Assembly (NCBI GenBank): GCA_021838635.1
Contig: JAKCDC010000001.1
Location: forward strand, 62,001 to 126,000
DNA from: Pseudomonadota bacterium
Lineage (GTDB): Bacteria > Pseudomonadota > Gammaproteobacteria > Steroidobacterales > Steroidobacteraceae
DNA length: 64,000 bases
Reading direction: 5' to 3'
Shown piece after piece: positions 46,587 to 55,620 of the stretch. Numbering within the stretch: the first letter of the stretch is position 1; the number at the start of each line of letters is the position of its first letter. The notes beneath the pieces were generated by a model. It did no database searches, was not told the origin of the DNA, and saw nothing but the letters and a program-made list of their open reading frames with translations. A program made the position numbers and the translations under genes.

Positions 46587-48419
46587 ATGTGCGGAATCGT
46601 CGGCGCCGTTGCCGAGCGCAACATCGTTCCGGTCCTCATCGAGGGTCTGCGTCGCCTGGAATACCGAGGCTACGACTCGGCCGGTCTGGCCGTGATCGGC
46701 AACGGCAAACTGGCCCGTGTGCGCACCGTCGGCAAGGTCAAGAAACTCGAGGAGGCCCTCGCCGCGGCGCCCGCCGGCGGTGCAACCGGCATCGCGCATA
46801 CGCGCTGGGCGACACATGGCGCCCCGAGTGAACGCAATGCCCATCCGCACCTGTCGCAGGCGGGTATCGCCATCGTTCACAACGGCATCATCGAGAACCA
46901 CGAAGCCCTGCGTGCGGACCTCGAGCGCTGCGGTTACCGATTCGAGTCCGAAACCGACACCGAAGTCATCGTCCATCGCATCCACTATCACCTGCGGGGC
47001 GATCAAGATCTGTTCGCGGCCGTGCGCGCCACGGTCGCGGAGCTCCAGGGCGCCTATGCCCTGGCGGTCATCAGCGAGCGGGAACCTGACCGATTGCTCG
47101 TGGCCCGCGCCGGCTGTCCGGTCGTCATCGGGCTGGGCGTCGAGGAGAATTTCGTCGCTTCCGATGTCGCCGCGCTCCTGCCGGTGACCCGACGTTTCAT
47201 GTTCCTCGAAGAGGGCGACCTCGCGGAGCTCCGCCGAACCTCGGTGCGGATCATCGATCGCAACGGCCGTAGCGTCGAACGGGCGGTCCGCGAGAGCGAT
47301 CTCAGTGCGGACGCCGCCGAGAAAGGCCCGTACCGGCATTTCATGCTCAAGGAGATCCACGAGCAGCCGCGTGCCATCGCCGACACCCTGGCTGAACGCG
47401 TTGCCAACGGCCGGCTGCTCGAAGCCGCATTCGGACCGGCGGCGGCCGACGTCTTCAAGCGTACGGCTTGCGTGCACATCGTCGCCTGCGGCACGAGCTA
47501 TCACGCCGCCTCGGTCGTGAGGTATTTCCTCGAGCAGATCTGCCGGATTCCGTGCGCGGTCGACATCGCCAGCGAGTACCGCTATCGCCATCCGCTCGTG
47601 CCGCGCGATACGCTGTTTGTGACCATTTCACAGTCGGGCGAAACCGCCGACACGCTTGCGGCCCTACGCCTCGCCCGCCAGTCCGGTTACCTCTCGACGC
47701 TCGCAATCTGCAACGTCCCGGAGAGCTCTCTGGTGCGCGAATCCGATCTGGTGATGCTGACGCGTGCCGGACCGGAGATCGGAGTGGCATCCACCAAGGC
47801 ATTCACGACGCAGCTGACCGCGCTCGCGATGCTGACCATCGCGCTGGCGCGCCACCACGGTGCGGATGCCGAGCGCGAGCACGGACTGGTGAGCCGGCTC
47901 GTCGAACTGCCCGGCATGATCGAGAAGGTCCTCACGCTCGATCCGTTGATTCATCGGCTGGCCGAGCGCTTCGCCGACAAGCATCACACGCTGTTCCTCG
48001 GGCGCGGCGCGCTGTATCCGATTGCGATGGAAGGTGCGCTGAAACTGAAGGAAATCTCCTACATTCACGCCGAGAGCTACCCGGCCGGTGAGCTCAAGCA
48101 CGGGCCGCTGGCGCTCGTCGATGCCGACATGCCGGTCATTGCGGTGGCACCCAACAACGACCTGCTCGAGAAGCTCAAGTCGAATCTCATGGAGGTGCGG
48201 GCGCGCGGCGGAGAGCTGATCGTATTCGCCGATCCGGAGTCCGGTTTGCAGCCGAGCGATGGCGTGACGGTCATCGAGATGCCGAAGCACGTCACGTACT
48301 TCCAGGCACCGGCGGTATACACCGTTCCATTACAGCTGCTGGCCTACCACGTGGCCATCCTGAAAGGCACGGATGTTGATCAGCCACGCAACCTGGCAAA
48401 GAGTGTCACGGTCGAATAA
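46587..48419 (+). CDS. glmS: Glutamine-fructose-6-phosphate aminotransferase (isomerizing)
   Basis: [43 protein letters not shown]-terminal [11 protein letters not shown]. Confidence 0.97.
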   Translation: MCGIVGAVAERNIVPVLIEGLRRLEYRGYDSAGLAVIGNGKLARVRTVGKVKKLEEALAAAPAGGATGIAHTRWATHGAPSERNAHPHLSQAGIAIVHNGIIENHEALRADLERCGYRFESETDTEVIVHRIHYHLRGDQDLFAAVRATVAELQGAYALAVISEREPDRLLVARAGCPVVIGLGVEENFVASDVAALLPVTRRFMFLEEGDLAELRRTSVRIIDRNGRSVERAVRESDLSADAAEKGPYRHFMLKEIHEQPRAIADTLAERVANGRLLEAAFGPAAADVFKRTACVHIVACGTSYHAASVVRYFLEQICRIPCAVDIASEYRYRHPLVPRDTLFVTISQSGETADTLAALRLARQSGYLSTLAICNVPESSLVRESDLVMLTRAGPEIGVASTKAFTTQLTALAMLTIALARHHGADAEREHGLVSRLVELPGMIEKVLTLDPLIHRLAERFADKHHTLFLGRGALYPIAMEGALKLKEISYIHAESYPAGELKHGPLALVDADMPVIAVAPNNDLLEKLKSNLMEVRARGGELIVFADPESGLQPSDGVTVIEMPKHVTYFQAPAVYTVPLQLLAYHVAILKGTDVDQPRNLAKSVTVE

Positions 48420-48426
48420 CGGCTGA

Positions 48427-48520
48427 ATTAGAGAGACAATGCTCGGCCGGCGTAATTATCTCTTTGCCGGATCGGACGCTGCCGGCGAGACCACAGCGCG
48501 TCTCTACAGCCTGATCGGCA
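48427..48520 (+). pseudogene. IS66-family transposase (TnpC) remnant, fragment 1
   Basis: MLGRRNYLFAGSDAAGETTARLYSLIGTC matches the IS66 TnpC C-terminal pattern; breaks off at the palindrome/RIT end and resumes at 55480 (fragment 2). Confidence 0.75.
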
Positions 48521-48550
48521 CCTGTCCATGCCGCATGCGGCATGGACAGG
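48521..48550. repeat. 30-bp perfect palindrome adjoining the left end of the outer RIT element
   Basis: cctgtccatgccgcatgcggcatggacagg is its own reverse complement. Confidence 0.93.
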
Positions 48551-48578
48551 TTCATGCCGAGCGCCTGACTATGCCGAA
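48550..48578 (+). repeat. Outer RIT terminal inverted repeat, left copy
   Basis: gttcatgccgagcgcctgactatgccgaa; exact reverse complement at 55448-55476. Confidence 0.92.
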
Positions 48579-48665
48579 TGAAGGCTCCCCGATGCGCGAG
48601 AACGGTGACGCCCCCGTGTTCGCGATCGTGGAAGGTATCAGCGTCACTCGGCATAGTCGTGCACT

Positions 48666-49667
48666 TCACAGGCCATGGAGAAATTGCAGCAAGCGATCAG
48701 GCGGGCGATATCGGCCTTTGGATCGACCCTTCAAAATTGGAACCTTCGCCAGTGCGGCTTCCTTGAGCGCCATATGAGCATGCAGATAAACCTGCGTGGT
48801 CTCCATGGACTCGTGACCGAGCCACAACGCGATCACAGAACAGTCGACTCCAGCCTGGAGCAACTCCATCGCTGCGGTGTGGCGCAACACGTGCGGCGAG
48901 ACGCGTTTTTGCCTCAATGAGGCACACCGTGCACGAGCGACCTTGACGTACTTGCCGAGCAGATATTGTACGGCATCGCCGCTCAACCGACCACCGTGCA
49001 CGTTGGGGAAAAGCGCGACTGCGTTGTGCGGTGGCGGTTCCTTGAGCCAACGCTGCAGGGTCACCGTCAGTGGCCTCGGCAGTGGCGTACAACGCTCTTT
49101 GCGGCCCTTGCCGACACAGCTCACATGAGCGCCGGTGCCGAACGAAATTGAGTCCCGATCTAGCCCTATCAGCTCCGACAGGCGCAGGCCCGTCTGGATC
49201 GCGAGCGACAACAGGGTATGGTCGCGACGTCCGAGCCAAGTCGTCCGGTCTGGCGCGTCGAGAAGCGCCTCGATCTCCAGGCGATTGAGGAAATGAATCA
49301 GCTTCTTATCACCGCGTTTACTGGGGATCGCGAGCACACGTGCAATATGGGCGCTATAGGCGGGCTCTTCGAAGGCCACGAATCGGAAGAAGGAACGAAT
49401 GGCGGTGAGACGCAGGTTGCGGGTCCGCGTACTCGCCGCGCGCTGGGCCTCCTGGTGATCCAGAAAATCGCTGATCAGCGGAGCGTCGAGTTCGCCCAGT
49501 TCCAGCTCCGAAGGAGGCCTCTTGCGCCGCTGCGAGGCGAAGCCCAGGAACAGCCGAAAAGTGTCCCGGTACGAAGCGACGGTGTGCATGCTCACATGCT
49601 GCTGACGCATCAAGCGCTCGGTGAAGAAGCGCTCGATCAGTGCGGGCAGGGAAGATGTGCGGTTCAT
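48666..49667 (-). CDS. RIT tyrosine recombinase C (outer element)
   Basis: SPHVLRHTAAMELLQAGVDCSVIALWLGHESMETTQVYLH active-site region; ATGA overlap with the preceding B fragment. Confidence 0.93.
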   Translation of the reverse strand: MNRTSSLPALIERFFTERLMRQQHVSMHTVASYRDTFRLFLGFASQRRKRPPSELELGELDAPLISDFLDHQEAQRAASTRTRNLRLTAIRSFFRFVAFEEPAYSAHIARVLAIPSKRGDKKLIHFLNRLEIEALLDAPDRTTWLGRRDHTLLSLAIQTGLRLSELIGLDRDSISFGTGAHVSCVGKGRKERCTPLPRPLTVTLQRWLKEPPPHNAVALFPNVHGGRLSGDAVQYLLGKYVKVARARCASLRQKRVSPHVLRHTAAMELLQAGVDCSVIALWLGHESMETTQVYLHAHMALKEAALAKVPILKGRSKGRYRPPDRLLQFLHGL

Positions 49668-49858
49668 GATGCAGCCTCCCAACGATGGTCAAGCCGCTTG
49701 ACTGCCTCGCCGAGAAGCTCGGGGCATCCGGACAGGTACCAATATGTGTCTTGCACGCAGACATGACCCAGATACGTGGACAGCACCGGCAGCAGTTGTT
49801 CGATCGGCTGACCGGATCGATACCAGAGCACGAGCGTGCGTACCGCAAAACGATGGCG
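49664..49858 (-). pseudogene. RIT recombinase B (outer element), C-terminal fragment displaced by the inner RIT insertion
   Basis: Reverse strand reads RHRFAVRTLVLWYRSGQPIEQLLPVLSTYLGHVCVQDTYWYLSGCPELLGEAVKRLDHRWEAAS*, homologous to the end of inner RitB. Confidence 0.92.
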
Positions 49859-49886
49859 ATAATTCCGCCGGCGGAATTATCGCCAT
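49853..49886. repeat. 34-bp perfect palindrome at the left end of the inner RIT element
   Basis: atggcgataattccgccggcggaattatcgccat is its own reverse complement. Confidence 0.95.
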
Positions 49887-49981
49887 TGTTCCGGCAGCCG
49901 GATTATTCCGGCAACGGACGCTCGGGGGCTCTGTTTCCCGGGGGATCGCGCGATCGGGTACGCATCGGCGGCGGAATAATC
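49881..49981 (+). repeat. Inner RIT terminal inverted repeat, left copy
   Basis: cgccattgttccggcagccggattattccggcaacggacg...ggcggaataatc; 3 mismatches to the reverse complement of 53283-53383. Confidence 0.95.
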
Positions 49982-50163
49982 GGGGGCGCGTGCACGGCGC
50001 AAAGGCCGGCCGGTAGCCACCGAGACGGCGGTCACAAAACAGCTGGTTCCCGAAGGAAGCGGATTCATCGAGATCCCGCAGTGTCGATTTCGATCTCGAT
50101 ATTGTGGGTGCAGTCGGTTCTGGTCTCACGCGGGGGATCTTCCCCCTACCCAGGAGACAGACG

Positions 50164-51357
50164 ATGGCCAATCGCAGTGGGCCGATAGTCCCGCACATCG
50201 ATCAATTTGCCGAGTTCCTCACCGGCGAGGGTTACGCCTCGCAGACCGTAAAGACGAAGTGCGCGCTGGCAGTGGACCTCAGTCAATGGATCGCGCGGCA
50301 TGGACTAACGCTGACAAAGCTGGATGAGGAGAAGCTCCAGCAGTTTCACGGTCCCCGTCGCCGAGCAAGCGGACGCGGCGATCGATTCACCGGTGAGCAG
50401 TTGCTAATGTTTTTGCGCGACCGAGGTCTGACCCCCGTATTACATCCCGCCATCGATCGCTCCACTATGGGTCAGCTCGCACGCGACTACGAGAGATTCC
50501 TGAGTTGCGAGCGAGGCTTGGCGCGCGCGACTGTGGATGGTTATCTCCCCATCGTGCAGCGATTTCTGAACGCGCATTTTCAGAACAAGATCGTGCGTCT
50601 TCGCGACCTCACCCCGAGGGACCTGCATCGCTTCATTGTTCGTGAAGGGCAGCGTGTCGGTCGCAGGCATACCCAGCTGACCGTCACGGCACCGCGCTCG
50701 TTTCTGCGCTTTCTGCACCAGCGTGGCAAGACAAAGACAGACCTAGCCGGAGCATTGTTGGGGGTAGCTGATTGGCGACTGTCCGACATTCCAAAGTTTC
50801 TTCCGCCAGAGGAGGTCGAGCGAGTGCTCAAGAGCTGCGATCACAGCATGCCCTCCGGCCAGCGCGACTACGCGATCTTGCTGCTTCTGGCTCGACTGGG
50901 TTTGCGCGGTGGCGAAGTGCTCGCCATGACCTTGGACGATTTGGACTGGGAACGCGGCGAGGTGCTCGTCCGCGGCAAAGGTCAGAGATTCGAACGATTG
51001 CCGCTGCCTCAGGAGGTGGGCAAAGCGCTCGTTCACTATCTGCGTCATGTGCGTCCGACCTGTTCGACTCGCAAGGTCTTCATCCGGCTGAAAGCGCCGT
51101 GGCATGCCCTTCGCCTCAGCGCCATTTGCTGTGTGGTGCGTCGTGCCCTCAAGCGTGCCGGACTGAGTCCGGCGTTCAAAGGGGCGCACCTATTTCGCCA
51201 TTCCCTGGCAACGCAGATGCTGCGCCGAGGCGCATCGCTCGGGGAGATCGGCCAACTCCTTCGCCATCGCCAGCCGACGACGACGCAGATCTACGCCAAG
51301 GTTGATATCGACGCCCTGCGCGGCATTGCCCTTCCGTGGATGGGGGGTGGGGCATGA
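50164..51357 (+). CDS. RIT tyrosine recombinase A (inner element)
   Basis: GLRGGEVLAMTLDDLDW, HLFRHSLATQMLRRGASLGEIGQLLRHRQPTTTQIYAKVD. Confidence 0.94.
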   Translation: MANRSGPIVPHIDQFAEFLTGEGYASQTVKTKCALAVDLSQWIARHGLTLTKLDEEKLQQFHGPRRRASGRGDRFTGEQLLMFLRDRGLTPVLHPAIDRSTMGQLARDYERFLSCERGLARATVDGYLPIVQRFLNAHFQNKIVRLRDLTPRDLHRFIVREGQRVGRRHTQLTVTAPRSFLRFLHQRGKTKTDLAGALLGVADWRLSDIPKFLPPEEVERVLKSCDHSMPSGQRDYAILLLLARLGLRGGEVLAMTLDDLDWERGEVLVRGKGQRFERLPLPQEVGKALVHYLRHVRPTCSTRKVFIRLKAPWHALRLSAICCVVRRALKRAGLSPAFKGAHLFRHSLATQMLRRGASLGEIGQLLRHRQPTTTQIYAKVDIDALRGIALPWMGGGA

Positions 51358-52289
51358 GTTCGTTGCACACCGCGCTTGAGGAGTACCTCGCAGTACGTCG
51401 CGCCTTGGGATACAAGCTGCGCCTGGCCGGGCGGCTGTTGCAACGGTTCGTCGAGTTCGCCAAACGCGAGCGTGCGGACTACATTACCACCGAACTCGCC
51501 TTGAAGTGGGCGACCCAACCCGCCCATGCCACGCCAGTCCAGTGGGCCAACCGCTTGGGAATGGTGCGGCGCTTCGCAAGATACTGTCATGGCATCGATC
51601 CGCACAACGTAGTGCCGCCACCCGATCTGCTGCCCTATCAGTATCGGCGCGTCTCACCGAATCTCTACAGCGATGAGCAAGTTCTCGATCTGATCAAGGC
51701 GGCCCCGCAATTGCCCTCCGCGATCGGATTGCGACCGCACACGTTCGCCACGCTCTTTGGGTTGTACGTCGCTACCGGTCTGCGCGCGAACGAGGCATTG
51801 CATCTCCTTCGTGACGATGTGGACCTGGAAAGTGGCGTGCTCACCGTTCGCCAGAGCAAATTCGGCAAAAGCCGATACGTTCCGGTTCACGCTTCCACGC
51901 AACGCGCGTTGAAGCGTTATGCGAGGCGTCGGGATCGCCTGGTTCCCAGCCCCAGTAGTCCTTGCTTCTTTCTCTCCGACCGGGGCACTCGAGTGACCTA
52001 TGACGTGCTCCGCTGGACCTTCGTCAAACTCTCGCACCAGATTGGCCTTCGCGCTCCCGGCGACTCGCATGGACCGCGTCTGCATGGACTGCGCCACCGA
52101 CTGGCCATCCAGACACTGTTGAAGTGGTATCGCCGTGGCGTCGACGTCGAGCGCCACCTGCCGCAGCTTTCCACGTACTTGGGGCACGCCCACATCACGG
52201 ACACGCAGTGGTACCTGACGGCGACTCCGCAGTTACTGCGCTACGCACTGAAGCGGATGGAGCGATCGGAGCGGAGGGCTCGGTCATGA
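51354..52289 (+). CDS. RIT tyrosine recombinase B (inner element)
   Basis: LHGLRHRLAIQTLL...LSTYLGHAHITDTQWYLTATPQLLRYALKRM; ATGA overlaps with A and C. Confidence 0.94.
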   Translation: MSSLHTALEEYLAVRRALGYKLRLAGRLLQRFVEFAKRERADYITTELALKWATQPAHATPVQWANRLGMVRRFARYCHGIDPHNVVPPPDLLPYQYRRVSPNLYSDEQVLDLIKAAPQLPSAIGLRPHTFATLFGLYVATGLRANEALHLLRDDVDLESGVLTVRQSKFGKSRYVPVHASTQRALKRYARRRDRLVPSPSSPCFFLSDRGTRVTYDVLRWTFVKLSHQIGLRAPGDSHGPRLHGLRHRLAIQTLLKWYRRGVDVERHLPQLSTYLGHAHITDTQWYLTATPQLLRYALKRMERSERRARS

Positions 52290-53284
52290 ATGCCACCAAA
52301 TCCTTCCCCGTTCTGCTGGAGTCATTCTTCGTGGATCGACTGATGCAACAGCGACAGGTCAGTCCTCACACCATTGCCAGTTATCGCGATACTTTTCGCC
52401 TTCTGCTGCAGTACGTACAGCAACGCCTCGGTAGAGCGCCTTCGCAAGTAACCGTGCCGGACCTGGATACACCCTTCCTTGGTACGTTCCTCGATCACCT
52501 GGAGAAAAAACGCGGTAACAGCGCCCGCAGCCGCAACGTGCGCCTCGCCGCTATTCATTCCTTTTTTCGCTACGTTGCCTTGCATGCACCGGAGTACAGT
52601 GCCCTGGCGCAGCGCGTGCTGGCCATACCCAGTAAACGCTACGTGCGTCGGGCCATCTGCTTTCTCACGCCGGCGGAAACGGACGCTCTGCTTGCAGCTC
52701 CAGACCTCAAAACCTGGAGCGGGCGGCGCGATCGAGCGATATTGCTCCTCGCCGTGCAGACTGGACTGCGGGCGGCAGAAGTCATCGGACTTCGCTGCGA
52801 GAACATCATCCTGGGAACTGGCGCACACGTACAATGCTTGGGCAAAGGCAGGAAGACCCGATGCACACCGCTTCGTAGGGAAGCGGTGTCGGTGCTGCGC
52901 GCTTGGTTGCGGGAACGCGAGGGGCAACCGTCCGATCCGCTTTTCCCGACTACGCGGGGCACCGCCTTGGGACATGACGGCTTGGAATACCTGCTCGAAA
53001 AGCATCTGCTTGTCGCTCGCCGTCACTGCCCGTCATTGATCAAGAAACGGGTGACGTTCCATTCCCTGAGGCACTCATTGGCAATGACCTTACTTCGCCA
53101 TGGCGTCGATCGTTCCGTGATCGCGCTCTGGTTGGGTCACGAGAACGTTGAAACCACATCGATGTACCTGCAAGCTGACATGCAGCTCAAGGAAGATGCC
53201 TTGGCAAAAACGGCCGCTACAAAGGCGCGTACCACTCGGTATCGGCCCAGCGATCGCATCTTGGCCTTCCTCAATACCCTCTGA
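52286..53284 (+). CDS. RIT tyrosine recombinase C (inner element)
   Basis: TFHSLRHSLAMTLLRHGVDRSVIALWLGHENVETTSMYLQ; stop codon lies at the edge of the right inverted repeat. Confidence 0.94.
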   Translation: MNATKSFPVLLESFFVDRLMQQRQVSPHTIASYRDTFRLLLQYVQQRLGRAPSQVTVPDLDTPFLGTFLDHLEKKRGNSARSRNVRLAAIHSFFRYVALHAPEYSALAQRVLAIPSKRYVRRAICFLTPAETDALLAAPDLKTWSGRRDRAILLLAVQTGLRAAEVIGLRCENIILGTGAHVQCLGKGRKTRCTPLRREAVSVLRAWLREREGQPSDPLFPTTRGTALGHDGLEYLLEKHLLVARRHCPSLIKKRVTFHSLRHSLAMTLLRHGVDRSVIALWLGHENVETTSMYLQADMQLKEDALAKTAATKARTTRYRPSDRILAFLNTL

Positions 53285-53383
53285 TTATTCCGCCACCGAT
53301 GCGTACCCGCTCGCGCGATCCCCCGGGAAACAGAGCCCCCGAACGTCCGTTGCCGGAATAATCCGGCTGCCGGAACAATGGCG
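53283..53383 (-). repeat. Inner RIT terminal inverted repeat, right copy
   Basis: Reverse complement matches 49881-49981 at 98/101 positions by eye. Confidence 0.95.
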
Positions 53384-54115
53384 AAAGTCATGAATGCGAG
53401 GCCCGGTGTGATCCGAGGGGTTCCGCGGACCGATCTGTCGCGAGAGTCGCCAGAACACTGTATACACGTACTGGTGCCGCAGTCGCCCACCTTGCTCCGC
53501 AACGAAGAAATAAGGGCTTCGAGGCGGATCAAGATGCGCATCTCGTTGCCTGGCGTAACGGCGAAGGATCGTACAGGTCGTCGCATGCAGGGGCACCAGA
53601 CGCGTCTTACCGAACTTGGCCCCGTCAATCCTGAGAATCCCTTCCGTGAGATCAACATCGGTGCGCTTCAGGGCCATTGCCTCGCCGATCCGCAGGCCTG
53701 TGACAATGAGCAGCCCAAACAGGCAATGATAGGTCCAGCGACGCAGTGCTTTGGCCGGCGGCAAGGCGAACGCTGCCGCCAGAAGCTGGCTGATCTCACG
53801 ATCCGAATACAGGTGGGGCTTGGTGCGCTTAGAATAAGGCAGCACTCGCGCGGGCAGCACCGCCGTACGAGGCTCGCGACTACGCAAATACTGACTCAAC
53901 CCGCGCACGTCAGAAAACCGCAGAGCCCACGAGGCTCGCTTGTTCGGCGGTTGCGTTGCCCACTCCAAAGCGAGCGGATACGTAATGACCGTGGCCTTAC
54001 GTTGCGCCATAAAGCGGACGAAGCCCTTCAGTCGTTGCTCCGGAGCGAAGAACTTGAATCCAAGGCTGCGGCGCAGGGCGATGTACTCCGCCACGGCGGT
54101 CTCTAAGGCGCTCAT
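53378..54115 (-). pseudogene. RIT recombinase B (outer element), N-terminal fragment
   Basis: MSALETAVAEYIALRRSLGFKFF...GPRIHDFRH, then runs into the inverted repeat (CSGSRIIPATD...); continuation lies at 49858-49664. Confidence 0.92.
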
Positions 54116-55350
54116 GACACACCGCCCGGCCACCGCATCGCCAAACCCCGCAATGCCTCAATATCGACCTTGGCATAAATCCGAGTGCTGTCTTGAGAGC
54201 GATGGCGCAGAAGCTGCCCGATCTGCGTCAGCGACGCTCCGGAGCGCAGTAATGTGGTGGCCAAAGTATGTCGGAACACATGCGCGCCTTTACGAGGCGT
54301 GTCGACCTGCGCTCGATCGAGCGCCGTGCGCGCAATCATCGTCACACTTGCAGCCGATGCGAAGCCGATCTGCGGGGCCCACTCGCGCAGAAATACTCGT
54401 CGGCTTTGGGAGCGCGGCCTGCCATGTTGTAGATAATCGCCGATCGCGGCTCCCACCTCGCTCGGCAGTGGCATCTGCGCTCTTTGACGTGCTTTTCCCC
54501 GGATCGACAACACGCCATCCTGCCAATCGATATCCTGAAGGCACAACGTCGCTACTTCACTGGCTCTCAATCCCAGGCGTGCGAGCAGTAGCAGCACCGC
54601 GTAGTCTCGCCGACCAAGTGATGTGCTTCGATCGATGGCATCGAGAACCTTCTGGACTTCTCCACGCGCCAGATATCGGGGCAACGATGCGAATCGCCAG
54701 GTCCGCACCGAAGGAACAGCACTCGCCAAGTCGATCGAAATCAAATCCTTGTAGCGCAGATAGCGCAAGAACGAACGCAGCGTCCAGCACATGCGACTCG
54801 TGGAACGCGCGCTTTGATGCGGCGCGTGATGAGCCACGAAGCTCACGATGTCCGCGGCGACGAGTCTGGAGAGGCCCCTCGGCCCGCTCTTGCAGTGCTC
54901 GGCGAGAAATCGCCGCAAGGTGGGCAGATGCGTAATGATGGTCCTCGGAGCATAGCCTCCTTGCTCGCGAAGGTGATGCCGGAAGTCCGCGACAATCTGC
55001 TCATCAGCGCTCAGATGAGGCAGACGCTGCGGCGCAATCAGCGCTTCCTCGCGCAGTACGGCAAGGAACCGGTTCAATGCGGGTCGATCGCTCAGAAAGG
55101 GATGGCGATACCGCACGCGGAACGCCATATAGCGATTTACGACCGCCTCGTCGATGTCTCCAACGACTATGCCTCTGCGGGCAAGCCACCGACCGAAATC
55201 GTCGACCACCCGAATGTTGCGCCAGGCACTCTGCTTACAATGCCCTTCCGCTAAAAGCCGGGCGGAAAACAACTCCAGGTGCGCCCCCAACGGGCCCTGA
55301 CGCAAACGACGCAACCTCTGGGGCTTCTTGATGAACGTAGCCGTAGCCAT
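54112..55350 (-). CDS. RIT tyrosine recombinase A (outer element)
   Basis: GLRASEVATLCLQDIDW, HVFRHTLATTLLRSGASLTQIGQLLRHRSQDSTRIYAKVD; ATGA overlap with B. Confidence 0.94.
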   Translation of the reverse strand: MATATFIKKPQRLRRLRQGPLGAHLELFSARLLAEGHCKQSAWRNIRVVDDFGRWLARRGIVVGDIDEAVVNRYMAFRVRYRHPFLSDRPALNRFLAVLREEALIAPQRLPHLSADEQIVADFRHHLREQGGYAPRTIITHLPTLRRFLAEHCKSGPRGLSRLVAADIVSFVAHHAPHQSARSTSRMCWTLRSFLRYLRYKDLISIDLASAVPSVRTWRFASLPRYLARGEVQKVLDAIDRSTSLGRRDYAVLLLLARLGLRASEVATLCLQDIDWQDGVLSIRGKARQRAQMPLPSEVGAAIGDYLQHGRPRSQSRRVFLREWAPQIGFASAASVTMIARTALDRAQVDTPRKGAHVFRHTLATTLLRSGASLTQIGQLLRHRSQDSTRIYAKVDIEALRGLAMRWPGGVS

Positions 55351-55447
55351 GACTTCTCCTCCGCACGGAATGTGCTGGAGAAGCCATCAAACTATGCCGA
55401 ATCGGACGTTGGCAAACCCTGGCGAAATCGTCTCGCGAAACGCCTTG

Positions 55448-55476
55448 TTCGGCATAGTCAGGCGCTCGGCATGAAC
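55448..55476 (-). repeat. Outer RIT terminal inverted repeat, right copy
   Basis: ttcggcatagtcaggcgctcggcatgaac, reverse complement of 48550-48578. Confidence 0.92.
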
Positions 55477-55479
55477 GTG

Positions 55480-55620
55480 CCGACTGAACGACATCGATCC
55501 GCATGCCCATCTGCACTATGTGCTCGAGCGCGTCGCTGCGCACACCATCCACCGCATCGATGAGCTCCTGCCGTGGTGCGTGTCTCATCGACTCACCCAG
55601 CCGCTGACACAAGCCGCATG
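55480..55620 (+). pseudogene. IS66-family transposase (TnpC) remnant, fragment 2 (C-terminus)
   Basis: CRLNDIDPHAHLHYVLERVAAHTIHRIDELLPWCVSHRLTQPLTQAA*, the RIDELLPW tail typical of IS66 TnpC; continues fragment 1 at 48427-48520. Confidence 0.85.

Larger units (their letters stand above)
49881..53383 (+). mobile_element. Inner, intact recombinase-in-trio (RIT) element, about 3.5 kb
   Basis: Three overlapping tyrosine-recombinase genes on + strand bounded by 101-bp inverted repeats (98/101 identical); atggcg present at both outer boundaries (49853-49858 and 53378-53383). Confidence 0.93.
48551..55475 (-). mobile_element. Outer recombinase-in-trio (RIT) element, interrupted by the inner RIT element
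   Basis: Three tyrosine-recombinase genes in A-B-C order on - strand (55350->48666, B split); terminal inverted repeat ttcatgccgagcgcctgactatgccgaa at both ends; inserted in an IS66 transposase gene. Confidence 0.85.

Noticed and set aside
48521-48550. 30-bp palindrome as a rho-independent terminator of glmS
   Set aside because: Lies about 100 bp past the stop, inside an IS66 remnant, exactly abutting the RIT terminal repeat, with no U-tract; a recombination-site role fits better.
49689-50198. 169-aa minus-strand ORF across the inner RIT left end
   Set aside because: Frame through the inverted repeat and palindrome plus out-of-frame RitB remnant; not a gene.
53378-54106. 242-aa plus-strand ORF opposite the outer ritB fragment
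   Set aside because: Antisense of the recombinase gene fragment.
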